A stretch of DNA of 40,544 bases from CAZYHS01 sp964647545. Lineage in GTDB: Bacteria > UBA10199 > GCA-002796325 > 1-14-0-20-49-13. Every line of letters starts with the position of its first letter. The first letter of the stretch is position 1. This document shows, one piece after another, positions 23,983 to 32,698 of this stretch. The notes below the pieces were generated by a model, which was not told the DNA's origin, searched no databases, and saw nothing but the letters and a program-made list of their open reading frames with translations. The position numbers were made by a program, and so were the translations under genes. The stretch is taken from assembly GCA_964647545.1 (NCBI GenBank), contig CAZYHS010000018.1, positions 1 to 40,544 on the forward strand, written 5' to 3'.

Positions 23983-26640
23983 TCAGCACTCGGCCCAGTT
24001 ATTTCCAACAGCGCAATCGACCTCGAGCGGCACCCTAAGCTTTGCGGCGTTCGACATTTTTTCGACTATGAACTCCTGCACCTTTTTCACATCTTCGCTC
24101 GGCACTTCAAGAACCAGTTCGTCATGCACCTGAAGCAGCAGCCGCGCACGCGGAGAAATTTTTTCGAGCTGAGAGTCAACGTCGATCATCGCCCGCTTGA
24201 TGATATCGGCGGCGGTCCCCTGAAAAATAGTGTTGAATGCCATGCGTTCGGCGAACTGCCTGATCGCTCCGTTTTTACTGTTTATCTCCGGCACATATCT
24301 TCTGCGCCCGAACAGAGTTTCGACAAATCCGTTCTCACGGGCCGCATCTAAAGCTTTTTCGCGGTATCTCTGAACTTCGGGATACTTGGCAAAATAATTT
24401 TCGATGTATTCTTTGGCGGTCGCCGGATCGATGCCGAGCTGCTTGGACAAACCAAAAGCCGACTGCCCGTATATCGTCGCGAAGTTCACGGTCTTACCGA
24501 CGGCGCGCTCTTCTTTTCCGACTTGGTCGGGCGAAATCCCAAAAATACCCGCGGCGGTCACCGCATGAACATCAACGCCTTTATTGAACGCGTCGATTAG
24601 CACCTGCTCACCGGCGATGTGCGCCAGAATTCGCAGCTCGATCTGCGAATAATCGGCCGAAAGAAGCACAAATCCATCCTCGGCGATAAACGCCTCGCGT
24701 ATCTTTTTCCCAAGAGGGCTTCTTATCGGAATGTTCTGAAGATTCGGCTCGCTCGACGACAAACGCCCCGTCTCGGCGACCGTCTGGTTAAAGCTCGTAT
24801 GAACGCGGCCGGTCTCTTTTTTCACAAGTAGCGGCAGCGCGTCGATGTAGGTCCCTTTGAGCTTCGATATCGACCTGTATTCCAAAATGAGCTTCGCAAT
24901 TTCGTGTTTTGCAGCCAGCGAATTCAAAACATCGACGTCGGTCGAATATCCGGTCTTTGTCTTTTTCCCGCCGGAGATGCCCATCTTTTCAAAAAGAATC
25001 AGCCCGAGCTGCTTTGGCGAATTGATATTGAATTGTTCGCCGGCCGCGGCAAATATCCGCTCTTCGAGCTTTTTAAGTTCCGTCTCGAACTCGCCAGACA
25101 TTTTGCCGAGCTTTTCGCAATCGATCTTAACTCCGGCAAGTTCCATTTTCAAAAGAACGTGCATGAGCGGCATTTCCATTTCGAAGAAAAGTTTTTCAAG
25201 CCCCTGCTCTTGAAGCTTCGGCATCAGCTTTTCATACAGCCTGAACGTAACGTCGGCGTCTTCGGCGGAATATTCGCACGCCTTAAGAATTTCGACCTCC
25301 GAGAAGTTGATCTGTTTTTTCCCCTTACCGGTCACGTCCTCATATTTGATCGTCGTGTGCCCTAAGAATTGCTCGGCCATGTCGTCCATACCGTGAGGAG
25401 CGGCGGGGTTTATGACATAGGAGGCTATCATCGTGTCGCACTCGACCGGCGACACATCGACCTTGTATTTATCAAGGACGGCGAGATCGTATTTAAGATT
25501 CTGCCCGACCTTTTTTATGTTCGGATCATTCAAGACGGGGGCCAGCAGGCCGATAACCTGCGAAAGCTCCGGTTGATTTGCAGCGTCAAGGCCGGTGTGA
25601 CCGACCGGAATGTAAGCGGCATGCCCTCTCTTCCACGAAAACGAAAGCCCTACGAGCTTCGCGTCGATCGCGTCGAGAGAAGTCGTCTCGGTGTCAAACG
25701 CAATCACGTTTGCAGCGGAAAGTTTTTTAACTAGCGACACAAGCTGGGGTTCTGTCATGACAAGCTCGTACTTGTCGCGCGAAAGAACCGACGACGGCGT
25801 CATTTCCGCAAGCAATTGCGAGAACTCGAACTCACGGAAAATATCTCTCAGCTTCGCCTCGTCGTACGGCTTTAGGCTAAGATCATCGTAGTCGGCCGCG
25901 ATCTTCACATCGGTGTGGATTGTAGCCAGCCTTTTTGACAAAATTGCGTTGTGAGATTCGCTCTTTATCTTGTCTTTCAGGCCTCCTTCGAGTTTGTCGG
26001 CGTCTTTAATTAGTGCCTCAATCGAACCGAACTCATTTATAAGCTTGGTAGCCGTCTTCGGCCCGACGCCATGAATTCCGGGGATGTTGTCGGAAGCGTC
26101 TCCGCACAGGCCAAGAACATCTGTAACCTTTTCGGGTGGAACGCCGAACTTTTCCACAACATCAGCCGTCTTAATTAGTTTGCCCTTCATCGTGTCGAGC
26201 AGAGAAACGTGTTCGCCGACTAGCTGCATGAAATCTTTGTCTCCCGTCACAATCACCGCGTCGTGGCCGTTCTTTACCGCGCGCATCGCAAGCGTGCCTA
26301 TCACATCGTCGGCCTCAACCCCTTCGATCGACAACACGGGGATATTCATCGCCTCAACCACACGGGGGATCTCGGGAAACTGCCTGATGAGGTCGTCGGG
26401 AGGAGACGGACGGTGAGCTTTGTATTCGGGATAGATATCTTCGCGAAACGACGGCTTGCCGGAATCAAATACGACGGCAAGATGCGTTGGTTTCTCGTCG
26501 CGTATCAAACGCAGCAGCATGTTGGTGAAACCGTAAATTGCATTCGTGGGAAATCCGGCCGAGGTCGAAAGATTTCGGATGGCGTAGTAAGCCCTGAAAA
26601 TATGGTTCGTTCCGTCTATCAAATAGATTTTATCGCTCAT
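23983..26640 (-). CDS. polA: DNA polymerase I
   Basis: 885 residues with all three domains. Residues 1-285 form the 5' nuclease (DGTNHIFRAYYA, GVEADDVIGTLA, GDKDFMQL, GLCGDASDNIPG). Residues 290-480 form the 3'-5' proofreading domain, with its acidic residues intact: D316 and E318 in FDTETT, the NLKYD segment (381-385) and YSAEDAD (457-463). Residues 480-885 are the polymerase, with motif A DYSQIELR (D663), motif B KTVNFATIYG (K716) and motif C VHDE (838-841). It fills gaps and removes RNA primers during replication and repair. It is the last gene of the nine-gene run, overlapping folC by ATGA. Housekeeping genes at the end of a signalling run are unusual; an internal promoter is likely but was not found. 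Confidence 0.95.
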   Translation of the reverse strand: MSDKIYLIDGTNHIFRAYYAIRNLSTSAGFPTNAIYGFTNMLLRLIRDEKPTHLAVVFDSGKPSFREDIYPEYKAHRPSPPDDLIRQFPEIPRVVEAMNIPVLSIEGVEADDVIGTLAMRAVKNGHDAVIVTGDKDFMQLVGEHVSLLDTMKGKLIKTADVVEKFGVPPEKVTDVLGLCGDASDNIPGIHGVGPKTATKLINEFGSIEALIKDADKLEGGLKDKIKSESHNAILSKRLATIHTDVKIAADYDDLSLKPYDEAKLRDIFREFEFSQLLAEMTPSSVLSRDKYELVMTEPQLVSLVKKLSAANVIAFDTETTSLDAIDAKLVGLSFSWKRGHAAYIPVGHTGLDAANQPELSQVIGLLAPVLNDPNIKKVGQNLKYDLAVLDKYKVDVSPVECDTMIASYVINPAAPHGMDDMAEQFLGHTTIKYEDVTGKGKKQINFSEVEILKACEYSAEDADVTFRLYEKLMPKLQEQGLEKLFFEMEMPLMHVLLKMELAGVKIDCEKLGKMSGEFETELKKLEERIFAAAGEQFNINSPKQLGLILFEKMGISGGKKTKTGYSTDVDVLNSLAAKHEIAKLILEYRSISKLKGTYIDALPLLVKKETGRVHTSFNQTVAETGRLSSSEPNLQNIPIRSPLGKKIREAFIAEDGFVLLSADYSQIELRILAHIAGEQVLIDAFNKGVDVHAVTAAGIFGISPDQVGKEERAVGKTVNFATIYGQSAFGLSKQLGIDPATAKEYIENYFAKYPEVQRYREKALDAARENGFVETLFGRRRYVPEINSKNGAIRQFAERMAFNTIFQGTAADIIKRAMIDVDSQLEKISPRARLLLQVHDELVLEVPSEDVKKVQEFIVEKMSNAAKLRVPLEVDCAVGNNWAEC

Positions 26641-27878
26641 TTTAATTTATTCTCCGCCATACCCTCTTTAATTTCTCCGATCATGTAAAGCGAACCGGCA
26701 ACAACGATTTGCGCATCGGGCTCTTCGGCAACAATCTTTTTAAGCGCGCTGAAAACATCTTCGTCGCTTGCCTCGAACTCACTTTTCTTTTCGGGAAAGA
26801 GCTCGGCCCCGCGCTGCAACAACCGAGCAGGAGCGGCAGAACGCTCCCCATTCGGCGCCGCAAAAACGCATCTGTCGGCCAGCGGCAAAAGCTTGAGTAA
26901 AATTCCGTCAATGTCCTTGTCGGCCATAATTCCCAGCAAAAAAATCCGCCGTTTGGCGCTTTTGTCGTCCTGCAAAGTGCGCGCAAGTGAAAGCGCGCCG
27001 TTCGAATTATGTGCGCCGTCTAAAATGACCTGCGGCTTATCTAAAACGGTTTCGAGGCGGCCGCTCCAACTCGCACTTGCAAACGATATTTTTAGAACCT
27101 CTTCGGTCAGTTCTTTGAAAACATGCTGTTCGGCTACGATTCGAGCGGCGGCAAGTGCGCACGCCGCATTTTCCCGCTGGTGCCTTCCGGAAAGTGATAG
27201 CGGCCACATGACTTCGATCGGGTTGGCCACATGCAACATGGAATCTTTTTGAGCGCACACGTCACGAATAACCTGCATAACTTCTTTGGACTGATCGATC
27301 GTCACGACCGGCGTAGCGGCTTTGATGATCCCGGCTTTTTCAAACGCGATCTTTTCGATCGTGTCGCCGAGATAACTCTGATGGTCCATGGCAACGCGGG
27401 TAATGACCGAAACAAGCGGCATTAGAACGTTTGTCGAATCGAATCTGCCGCCCAAGCCGACTTCCACGACGGCCAAATCGACATTTTCTTCGGCGAACCA
27501 TAGAAACGCCACCGCGGTGAGAAATTCAAAGTAGGTCAGATGCACCTTACCATCTGTCGCATCTCTCACTTTAGAAATATATTTTGCGAATTTATCTTCG
27601 CCGATCAGCTCGCGGTTGATTTGCATGCGTTCGCGAACGTCAACAAGGTGAGGAGAGGTGAACAGGGCCGTTTTTTTCAACCCCAGCCCGTTCCTGAAAA
27701 TTGACTCCAAAAATGCGCAGGTCGAGCCCTTGCCGTTAGTGCCGGCGACATGAACCGATCTGAACCCTCTCTCCGGTGATCCAAGCAGCTCCATTGCGGT
27801 TCGAACTCTGTCCAGCCCTAGCTCGATCTTTGTCGCCTGAAGGCCGTCGAGATATTTTTTGGCTTCTGATAGCGTCAT
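26637..27878 (-). CDS. folC: Bifunctional folylpolyglutamate / dihydrofolate synthase
   Basis: 413 residues, normal for FolC. The P-loop is HVAGTNGKGST, with the omega-loop region SPHLVDVRERMQIN, and GLGGRFDSTNVL follows as in the Mur ligase superfamily; ILDGAHNSNGAL lies in the C-terminal glutamate-ligase part. FolC adds glutamates to folates, and in many bacteria also joins glutamate to dihydropteroate. Which activity dominates is not visible. The start directly follows the stop of the phosphatase gene (TAAATG), and the end overlaps polA by ATGA, so it is tied to both neighbours by translation. Confidence 0.92.
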   Translation of the reverse strand: MTLSEAKKYLDGLQATKIELGLDRVRTAMELLGSPERGFRSVHVAGTNGKGSTCAFLESIFRNGLGLKKTALFTSPHLVDVRERMQINRELIGEDKFAKYISKVRDATDGKVHLTYFEFLTAVAFLWFAEENVDLAVVEVGLGGRFDSTNVLMPLVSVITRVAMDHQSYLGDTIEKIAFEKAGIIKAATPVVTIDQSKEVMQVIRDVCAQKDSMLHVANPIEVMWPLSLSGRHQRENAACALAAARIVAEQHVFKELTEEVLKISFASASWSGRLETVLDKPQVILDGAHNSNGALSLARTLQDDKSAKRRIFLLGIMADKDIDGILLKLLPLADRCVFAAPNGERSAAPARLLQRGAELFPEKKSEFEASDEDVFSALKKIVAEEPDAQIVVAGSLYMIGEIKEGMAENKLK

Positions 27879-29141
27879 TTATTTAACGACCTTGAGAATC
27901 ACAACCGTCACGTCGTCCACGAGATCAGCCTTGCCGGTGAAGCTCCTTACCTCGCCGCAAAGGATTTCAACCATCTCTTCGGCCGGGAAATTGCGGTTAT
28001 TCTTTACGATATTTTTCAATCTGGAAATTCCGAAGGTATCCCCTTTTTTATTTCTTGCCTCGACAAGTCCGTCGGTAAAGAAAACGACAACGTCTTTTTC
28101 TTTCAGCTCGACTTTGCGCTCATGAAAAACAGCTTTTTTATCTATCCCAAGTAAAGGGTCGTTGCTCGCTTCGCCGAAAAACTCACCTTTGCTCAACACA
28201 AGAGGGGCATAATGCCCCGCTGTGGTATATTTAAGCGAACAACCTTTCGCCACCGACCTTACAAGTTGCGCATAACAAAGCGATACGAAACGTTCTGCAC
28301 CGGCAAGATCGTCAAAAAGAATTCTATTCAACCTTTCGGTCGCAATAGCCGGTGAAAAGATACATGACGCGCCACCGGCATGAACCGCGCTTCTTAAAGC
28401 CGCCATCATCATTGCGGCGGAGACGCTGTGTCCGGCGACATCTGCCACAACGATAGAAAGCGGGCGAACGCCTCCCGATATAACGTCAAAATAATCGCCG
28501 CCGACCCGTTCGGCGGTTATACATTTGCCGGCGATATCAAGTCCTTCGACATGTACCTGTTTTCTCGGAAGTAAGCGTTGCTGAATGTTCCTTGCAAGCT
28601 CAAGTTCGTTGCGAAGTTTTTCCGCGCGCGCGGCCATTTCGCCGAGATCGCACAAATGAATGAAAGCGGCGGTTTGATTGGCGATCGTCGTAAGCAATTT
28701 TAAATCGGCTGGGGTGAACGCTTTGGAGCTTTTGCGGTCTGTGACATTTATAACTCCGACGGGGCGACCGCCGACGCTCATGGCAAAACATCTAACCGGC
28801 GCGGACATCAATGAATTGCTTTTGTAGCGTTTTTTAGACTCGAATCTGCTGGCCTTGATGTTCTTAATGAGAACCGGCTTATTTGATTTGAATACCGAGC
28901 CTGATATTCCTTCTCCGATTTTTACGCGCGCACTTGCCGCCACAGCTGCAGGTAGCCCGACAGAAGCCACGATCTTAAGTTCTCTATCCTCGGGATCGAG
29001 CTTCATTATCGAGGCTTTTGCGACGCCAAAAACATCGGCAACTATTTTAAGTATTCTTTGATAAACGTCTTCCGGCCTGTTTACGCTGATAACCGCCTTA
29101 CTGAGTTCGTGAAGCACCGACAGTTCATTTGTTATCTTCAT
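27879..29141 (-). CDS. GAF-domain PP2C/SpoIIE-type serine phosphatase (RsbU-like)
   Basis: 420 residues. Residues 1-175 form a GAF sensor (SKAVISVNRPEDVYQRIL, GEGISGSVFKSNKPVLI, PVGVINVTDR), and a short coiled linker leads to a PP2C phosphatase. Metal-binding residues are seen in VGGDYFDV, ADVAGHSVSAAMMM, TDGLVEARN and DDVTVVIL. Such enzymes dephosphorylate STAS antagonists in partner-switch systems. The STAS and kinase genes sit directly upstream, the kinase overlapping by 17 bases, so the cognate target is evident. The GAF ligand is unknown. The product is cytoplasmic. Confidence 0.9.
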   Translation of the reverse strand: MKITNELSVLHELSKAVISVNRPEDVYQRILKIVADVFGVAKASIMKLDPEDRELKIVASVGLPAAVAASARVKIGEGISGSVFKSNKPVLIKNIKASRFESKKRYKSNSLMSAPVRCFAMSVGGRPVGVINVTDRKSSKAFTPADLKLLTTIANQTAAFIHLCDLGEMAARAEKLRNELELARNIQQRLLPRKQVHVEGLDIAGKCITAERVGGDYFDVISGGVRPLSIVVADVAGHSVSAAMMMAALRSAVHAGGASCIFSPAIATERLNRILFDDLAGAERFVSLCYAQLVRSVAKGCSLKYTTAGHYAPLVLSKGEFFGEASNDPLLGIDKKAVFHERKVELKEKDVVVFFTDGLVEARNKKGDTFGISRLKNIVKNNRNFPAEEMVEILCGEVRSFTGKADLVDDVTVVILKVVK

Positions 29142-29535
29142 TTTTTACCCTGTAACTTATGACAAGCGTGTTATTTTTATAAACGACCTTCTCGGCCAAA
29201 CTCCTTATGATCATAATTCCACGCCCATGAATCGCATCAAGAGCAGGCTCTTTTATCCGCGAGATATCGAAACCGTCGCCGCGATCTTTAATTTTAAGTT
29301 TTACTAAATCACCTTCTGTCGAAATTGAGACGGCGACAGGCAGAGCTGCGCATCTTTTATGCGCATGGATAATTGCGTTGGTCACCGCCTCGTTTAAAAT
29401 CAGCACAACGTCCCGAACGGTTTCACGATGCAGACCGGCGCCGTCGGGAGCCGCGCAGCACAGAACGTCCGCGAAAGTTTTTCTTAGATGCGGCAGCAAC
29501 GACACTCGGCTCGGAATTTCGAACGAAACGTTCAT
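29125..29535 (-). CDS. RsbW-like anti-sigma-type serine kinase (HATPase_c)
   Basis: 136 residues, the typical size of single-domain GHKL kinases such as RsbW and SpoIIAB. The N-box is NEAVTNAIIHAH, the G1 box DRGDGFD and the G2 box HGRGIMII. It binds ATP, phosphorylates the STAS partner on serine, and when free holds a sigma factor or another target. Its start overlaps the STAS stop by one base (TGATG) and its end overlaps the phosphatase by 17 bases. No alternative sigma gene lies in the window, so the output partner is unknown; with three sigma-54 activators beside it, an unconventional target is possible. Confidence 0.88.
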   Translation of the reverse strand: MNVSFEIPSRVSLLPHLRKTFADVLCCAAPDGAGLHRETVRDVVLILNEAVTNAIIHAHKRCAALPVAVSISTEGDLVKLKIKDRGDGFDISRIKEPALDAIHGRGIMIIRSLAEKVVYKNNTLVISYRVKNEDNK

Positions 29536-29870
29536 CAGGAAAATTTTCTGCAGGCATTATCAACGTCCTTGCAGACGTCGAAAAGTTTATTAAGCCGCGT
29601 GATCTCAAATATCTGTTTAATATCGTTTGTAAGACCGCAGACCTTCAAGTCTCCTTTTTTTTCATGCACCCTGCGCAAAAGCGAAATCATCGCGCCGAGG
29701 CCCATACTGTCGATGAACGAAAGAGCCGACACGTCCATAACAAAACGCGACATGTTCTTTTCGAAGAGCTCTCCGGTGCGTCGCCTGAAAACCGACACAG
29801 TCTCGGCGTCCAAGCTCCCCGCGCAGCGAATAATCGCGACATCACCCTTCATTTCGATCTTAATGTCCAT
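29535..29870 (-). CDS. STAS-domain anti-sigma-factor antagonist (RsbV/SpoIIAA-like)
   Basis: 111 residues, a single STAS domain. The conserved segment FIDSMGLGAM (52-61) carries Ser55, the usual phosphorylated serine. The unphosphorylated form binds the RsbW-type kinase and frees its target. A GGGGA lies 4 bases before the ATG at 29870. It begins the three-gene partner-switch block and is separated by only 19 bases from the activator gene upstream. The nearby kinase and phosphatase provide its two opposing modifiers. Confidence 0.9.
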   Translation of the reverse strand: MDIKIEMKGDVAIIRCAGSLDAETVSVFRRRTGELFEKNMSRFVMDVSALSFIDSMGLGAMISLLRRVHEKKGDLKVCGLTNDIKQIFEITRLNKLFDVCKDVDNACRKFS

Positions 29871-29889
29871 ATTTTCCCCGTTTCAAATC

Positions 29890-31251
29890 TCAGGCCTTAA
29901 GGCCGTATTGTTTAATTTTTCTGTAAAGCGTCGCCTGCCCTATCTTTAACTGCCTTGCGGTTTCAGGCACGTTGCCTACGCACTTTGCGAGGGCCGCTTC
30001 AATGGCGTATTTCTCGACCATCTCAAGCGGAATAATTTTGGAGCCGTCCGATATTTGAGGCGGCGCACTTCTTGCCATACGCGACTGGCCCGACAGCTTT
30101 TGGATGTGAGGCGGCAGATGTTTAACTTTCACGCGGCTGTCGTTATTGAGCACGACGACCCTTTCGATAACGTTCTCGAGCTCGCGCACGTTCCCCGGCC
30201 AGCTGTAGGTCATCATACATTCGATAGAATCGGCGTCAAAATCGACGAATATCTTTTCGTTCTTCGAAGAATATTTTTCCAAAAAGCTCTTCGCAAGAAG
30301 AGGAACGTCCTCAATTCTCTCTCTCAGCGGGGGCATAACGATTGGAACGACGTTAAGACGATAATAAAGATCTTCTCTGAAATTTCCCTTGCCGACCTCT
30401 TCCAGAATATTTCTGTTCGTAGCGGCCACAAATCTTATGTCAGATTTAATAAGCTCGTTTCCCCCGACGCGGGTAAAGCTCCTCTCCTGCAAAAGGCGCA
30501 GGATTTTGACCTGAAGTGAGGGATCCATTTCGCAGATCTCGTCGAGAAAAAGAGTCCCCTTATGGGCCCGCTCGCAACAGCCGATATAGCGCCGGTCTGC
30601 GCCGGTATAAGCCCCGCGTTCATGCCCGAAAAGTTCGTTCTCGAGCAACTCGCGAGGTATCGCGCCGCAGTTAATATCGACGAACGGATAGGCGGCACGC
30701 GGCGAATGTTTGTGAATTGCCTTCGCGACAAGCTCTTTTCCGGTTCCGCTCTCGCCGAGAATTAGAACCGTGGCGTTGCTCTTTGCGACGGTTGAGATCA
30801 GCTGGAAGATCTCCTGCATGCGCGGACAATGCCCTACGATATTGTCGAATTGAGACCTAAACCCCATCTGGTTCTCAAGTAGATAAACACGTTTGGTAAG
30901 ATTGTACTGCCCTATCGCGTTCTTCGCCGAAAGTCTAAGCCGGTCAACATTGAGCGGAAAGCGAAGGCAGTCGATCGCGCCGCACTTCATCATTTCGACG
31001 GCGTCTTCAAGACTGGCAACTCCCACCACAATCACCGGCAGAGAATCTTCAAAGCTCTTTACTCCGCGAATTACCGCCTCGGCCTCGTTCGCGTTGTGCT
31101 CCATGCAAAGGACGACGCAGTCGGCCCCTTCCATTCCGAGCGCGCCCAGATAGTGCTCGTAGCTTGCCTCGACTAGGCGCACGTCATCGGCCGCAAGCGC
31201 TTTGCGGATCTCGGCGTTTCCTTCTTTGCTGATAATAAAAATCTTTGGCAT
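29890..31251 (-). CDS. Sigma-54-dependent activator with a degenerate receiver domain
   Basis: 453 residues: receiver-like domain (1-120), AAA+ domain (135-375) and Fis-type HTH (last 45 residues). The AAA+ part is complete: Walker A GESGTGKE (166-173), the sigma-54 contact loop GAYTGA (213-218), Walker B GTLFLDEI and the arginine-bearing NVRELEN. The receiver has lost its chemistry: the acidic pair after strand 1 is Ser-Lys (IFIISKE), the phospho-acceptor position is Cys49 (VVLCME) and the conserved lysine is Phe98 (LRFPLN). It therefore should not be switched by phosphorylation; protein binding, possibly by the partner-switch proteins next door, is one alternative. It lies 29 bases after the activator at 31281. 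Confidence 0.9.
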   Translation of the reverse strand: MPKIFIISKEGNAEIRKALAADDVRLVEASYEHYLGALGMEGADCVVLCMEHNANEAEAVIRGVKSFEDSLPVIVVGVASLEDAVEMMKCGAIDCLRFPLNVDRLRLSAKNAIGQYNLTKRVYLLENQMGFRSQFDNIVGHCPRMQEIFQLISTVAKSNATVLILGESGTGKELVAKAIHKHSPRAAYPFVDINCGAIPRELLENELFGHERGAYTGADRRYIGCCERAHKGTLFLDEICEMDPSLQVKILRLLQERSFTRVGGNELIKSDIRFVAATNRNILEEVGKGNFREDLYYRLNVVPIVMPPLRERIEDVPLLAKSFLEKYSSKNEKIFVDFDADSIECMMTYSWPGNVRELENVIERVVVLNNDSRVKVKHLPPHIQKLSGQSRMARSAPPQISDGSKIIPLEMVEKYAIEAALAKCVGNVPETARQLKIGQATLYRKIKQYGLKA

Positions 31252-31280
31252 CTGTCGGCCCCCGCCTCAAAAATGAGGCA

Positions 31281-32696
31281 TCATCTGTTTTTTTTAAATT
31301 CCTCAAGATTGATATTGGTCTTCTTGAGAATCTTTTTAAAATTGCTCCGATCCATCCCCGCTTTGGCCGCCGCGTATGAAACGTTTCCCTTTGACTGACG
31401 CAGCAATCCGGTCAGGTAGGCCTTATTGAAGGCCATAAAGGCGCGTTCTTTCGCATCTTGATAACTAAATTGCCACAGGTCGGCCGGAATATCCTCCTGC
31501 GTAAGATAAAAAGAATCTCCCAACACGCGTGGAGGTAGATCTCTTGCGTTTATAACGCCGGTGGAGGTCAGAACGGAGGCCCGCTCAACGATGTTTTCAA
31601 GTTCGCGCACATTTCCGACCCATTTATAGCGCTGCATTGCGGTCATTGCATCGACCGAAAAGCCGGTCAGCTCCTTGCCGGCCTTCTTCGAATATTTCTG
31701 TAGAAAATGGTAAGCCAGCGGAGGGACATCCTCCATGCGTTCTCTAAGCGGCGGCAGGTCGATAGTTATAACGTTCAGCCGATAGAAAAGATCCTCGCGG
31801 AATTTTCCTTCGGCGACCATCTCCGACAAATTGCGGTTAGTGGCGGCGACAATTCTGACATCGACGCGCCGGCTTTCATTCTCGCCGACCGAACGAATTT
31901 CGCCCTCTTGCAAAACTCGCAAAAGCTTAACCTGTATCGCCGGCGGAATATCGCCGACTTCGTCGAGAAATATCGTCCCTCCGTCGGCCTCTTCGAAAAG
32001 TCCTTTTTTATCGGCGATCGCTCCGGTGAACGAACCCTTTCGGTGCCCGAACAGTTCGCTTTCAAGCAGACCTTCCGGAACCGCCGAACAATTGATGACC
32101 ACAAACGGCCTGTCACTGCGGCGGCTTCTATTATGAAGCGCCTGAGCAACCAGCTCTTTGCCGGTTCCGCTCTCGCCGAGAATCAACACCGTAGAGTTTG
32201 TCGTGGCCACGTTGTCGATGAGGTCGAAAACCTCGATCATCTTGCGCGACTTGCCGATCATCCCCTCGAAGGGCTCGCCTTCTGACGACGAGCGCTCCAT
32301 GTGATGCAATTTCTGCAAAAGCCTGCGATGCTCCATTGCCATCTTAATTGCGTGAGTGATCTTATTGATGTCCGAAAAGGGCTTGGTGAAGTAATCGAAC
32401 GCCCCCATTTTTATGGCTTGCACGGCCATTTCGACGGAACCGACTCCGGTCATTATTAAAACTTCGGTCTGAATTTTATTTTGCGTGATGTATTCGAGTA
32501 TCTGCATGCCGTTGTATCCCGGCAGAGCAATATCGACCATCGCGACCTCGACCGACTCTTTATTTAAATGTTCGATAGCGTCATTGCCGTTGTGGGCGGT
32601 GACGTAGCTCCAGCCCTCTTCACGCGCGATCTTCTCAAAGACCTTGGCCATCGCCGGATCGTCGTCAACGATCAAAATATTAATCGGTTTGAACAT
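31281..32696 (-). CDS. NtrC-family sigma-54 response regulator
   Basis: 471 residues: an intact receiver (acidic D11-D12, phospho-acceptor D55 in AMVDIALPG, Lys105 in YFTKPF), AAA+ domain with Walker A GESGTGKE (174-181) and sigma-54 loop GSFTGA (221-226), and a C-terminal Fis-type HTH (GNVSYAAAKAGMDRSNFKKIL). It should respond to a histidine kinase and open sigma-54 promoters. A run of G residues (AGGGG) upstream of 32696 serves as ribosome-binding site. It starts 2 bases after the preceding regulator stop, so a single kinase at 34108 may feed both, or this one may answer an unlinked kinase. Confidence 0.93.
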   Translation of the reverse strand: MFKPINILIVDDDPAMAKVFEKIAREEGWSYVTAHNGNDAIEHLNKESVEVAMVDIALPGYNGMQILEYITQNKIQTEVLIMTGVGSVEMAVQAIKMGAFDYFTKPFSDINKITHAIKMAMEHRRLLQKLHHMERSSSEGEPFEGMIGKSRKMIEVFDLIDNVATTNSTVLILGESGTGKELVAQALHNRSRRSDRPFVVINCSAVPEGLLESELFGHRKGSFTGAIADKKGLFEEADGGTIFLDEVGDIPPAIQVKLLRVLQEGEIRSVGENESRRVDVRIVAATNRNLSEMVAEGKFREDLFYRLNVITIDLPPLRERMEDVPPLAYHFLQKYSKKAGKELTGFSVDAMTAMQRYKWVGNVRELENIVERASVLTSTGVINARDLPPRVLGDSFYLTQEDIPADLWQFSYQDAKERAFMAFNKAYLTGLLRQSKGNVSYAAAKAGMDRSNFKKILKKTNINLEEFKKNR

Positions 32697-32698
32697 TT

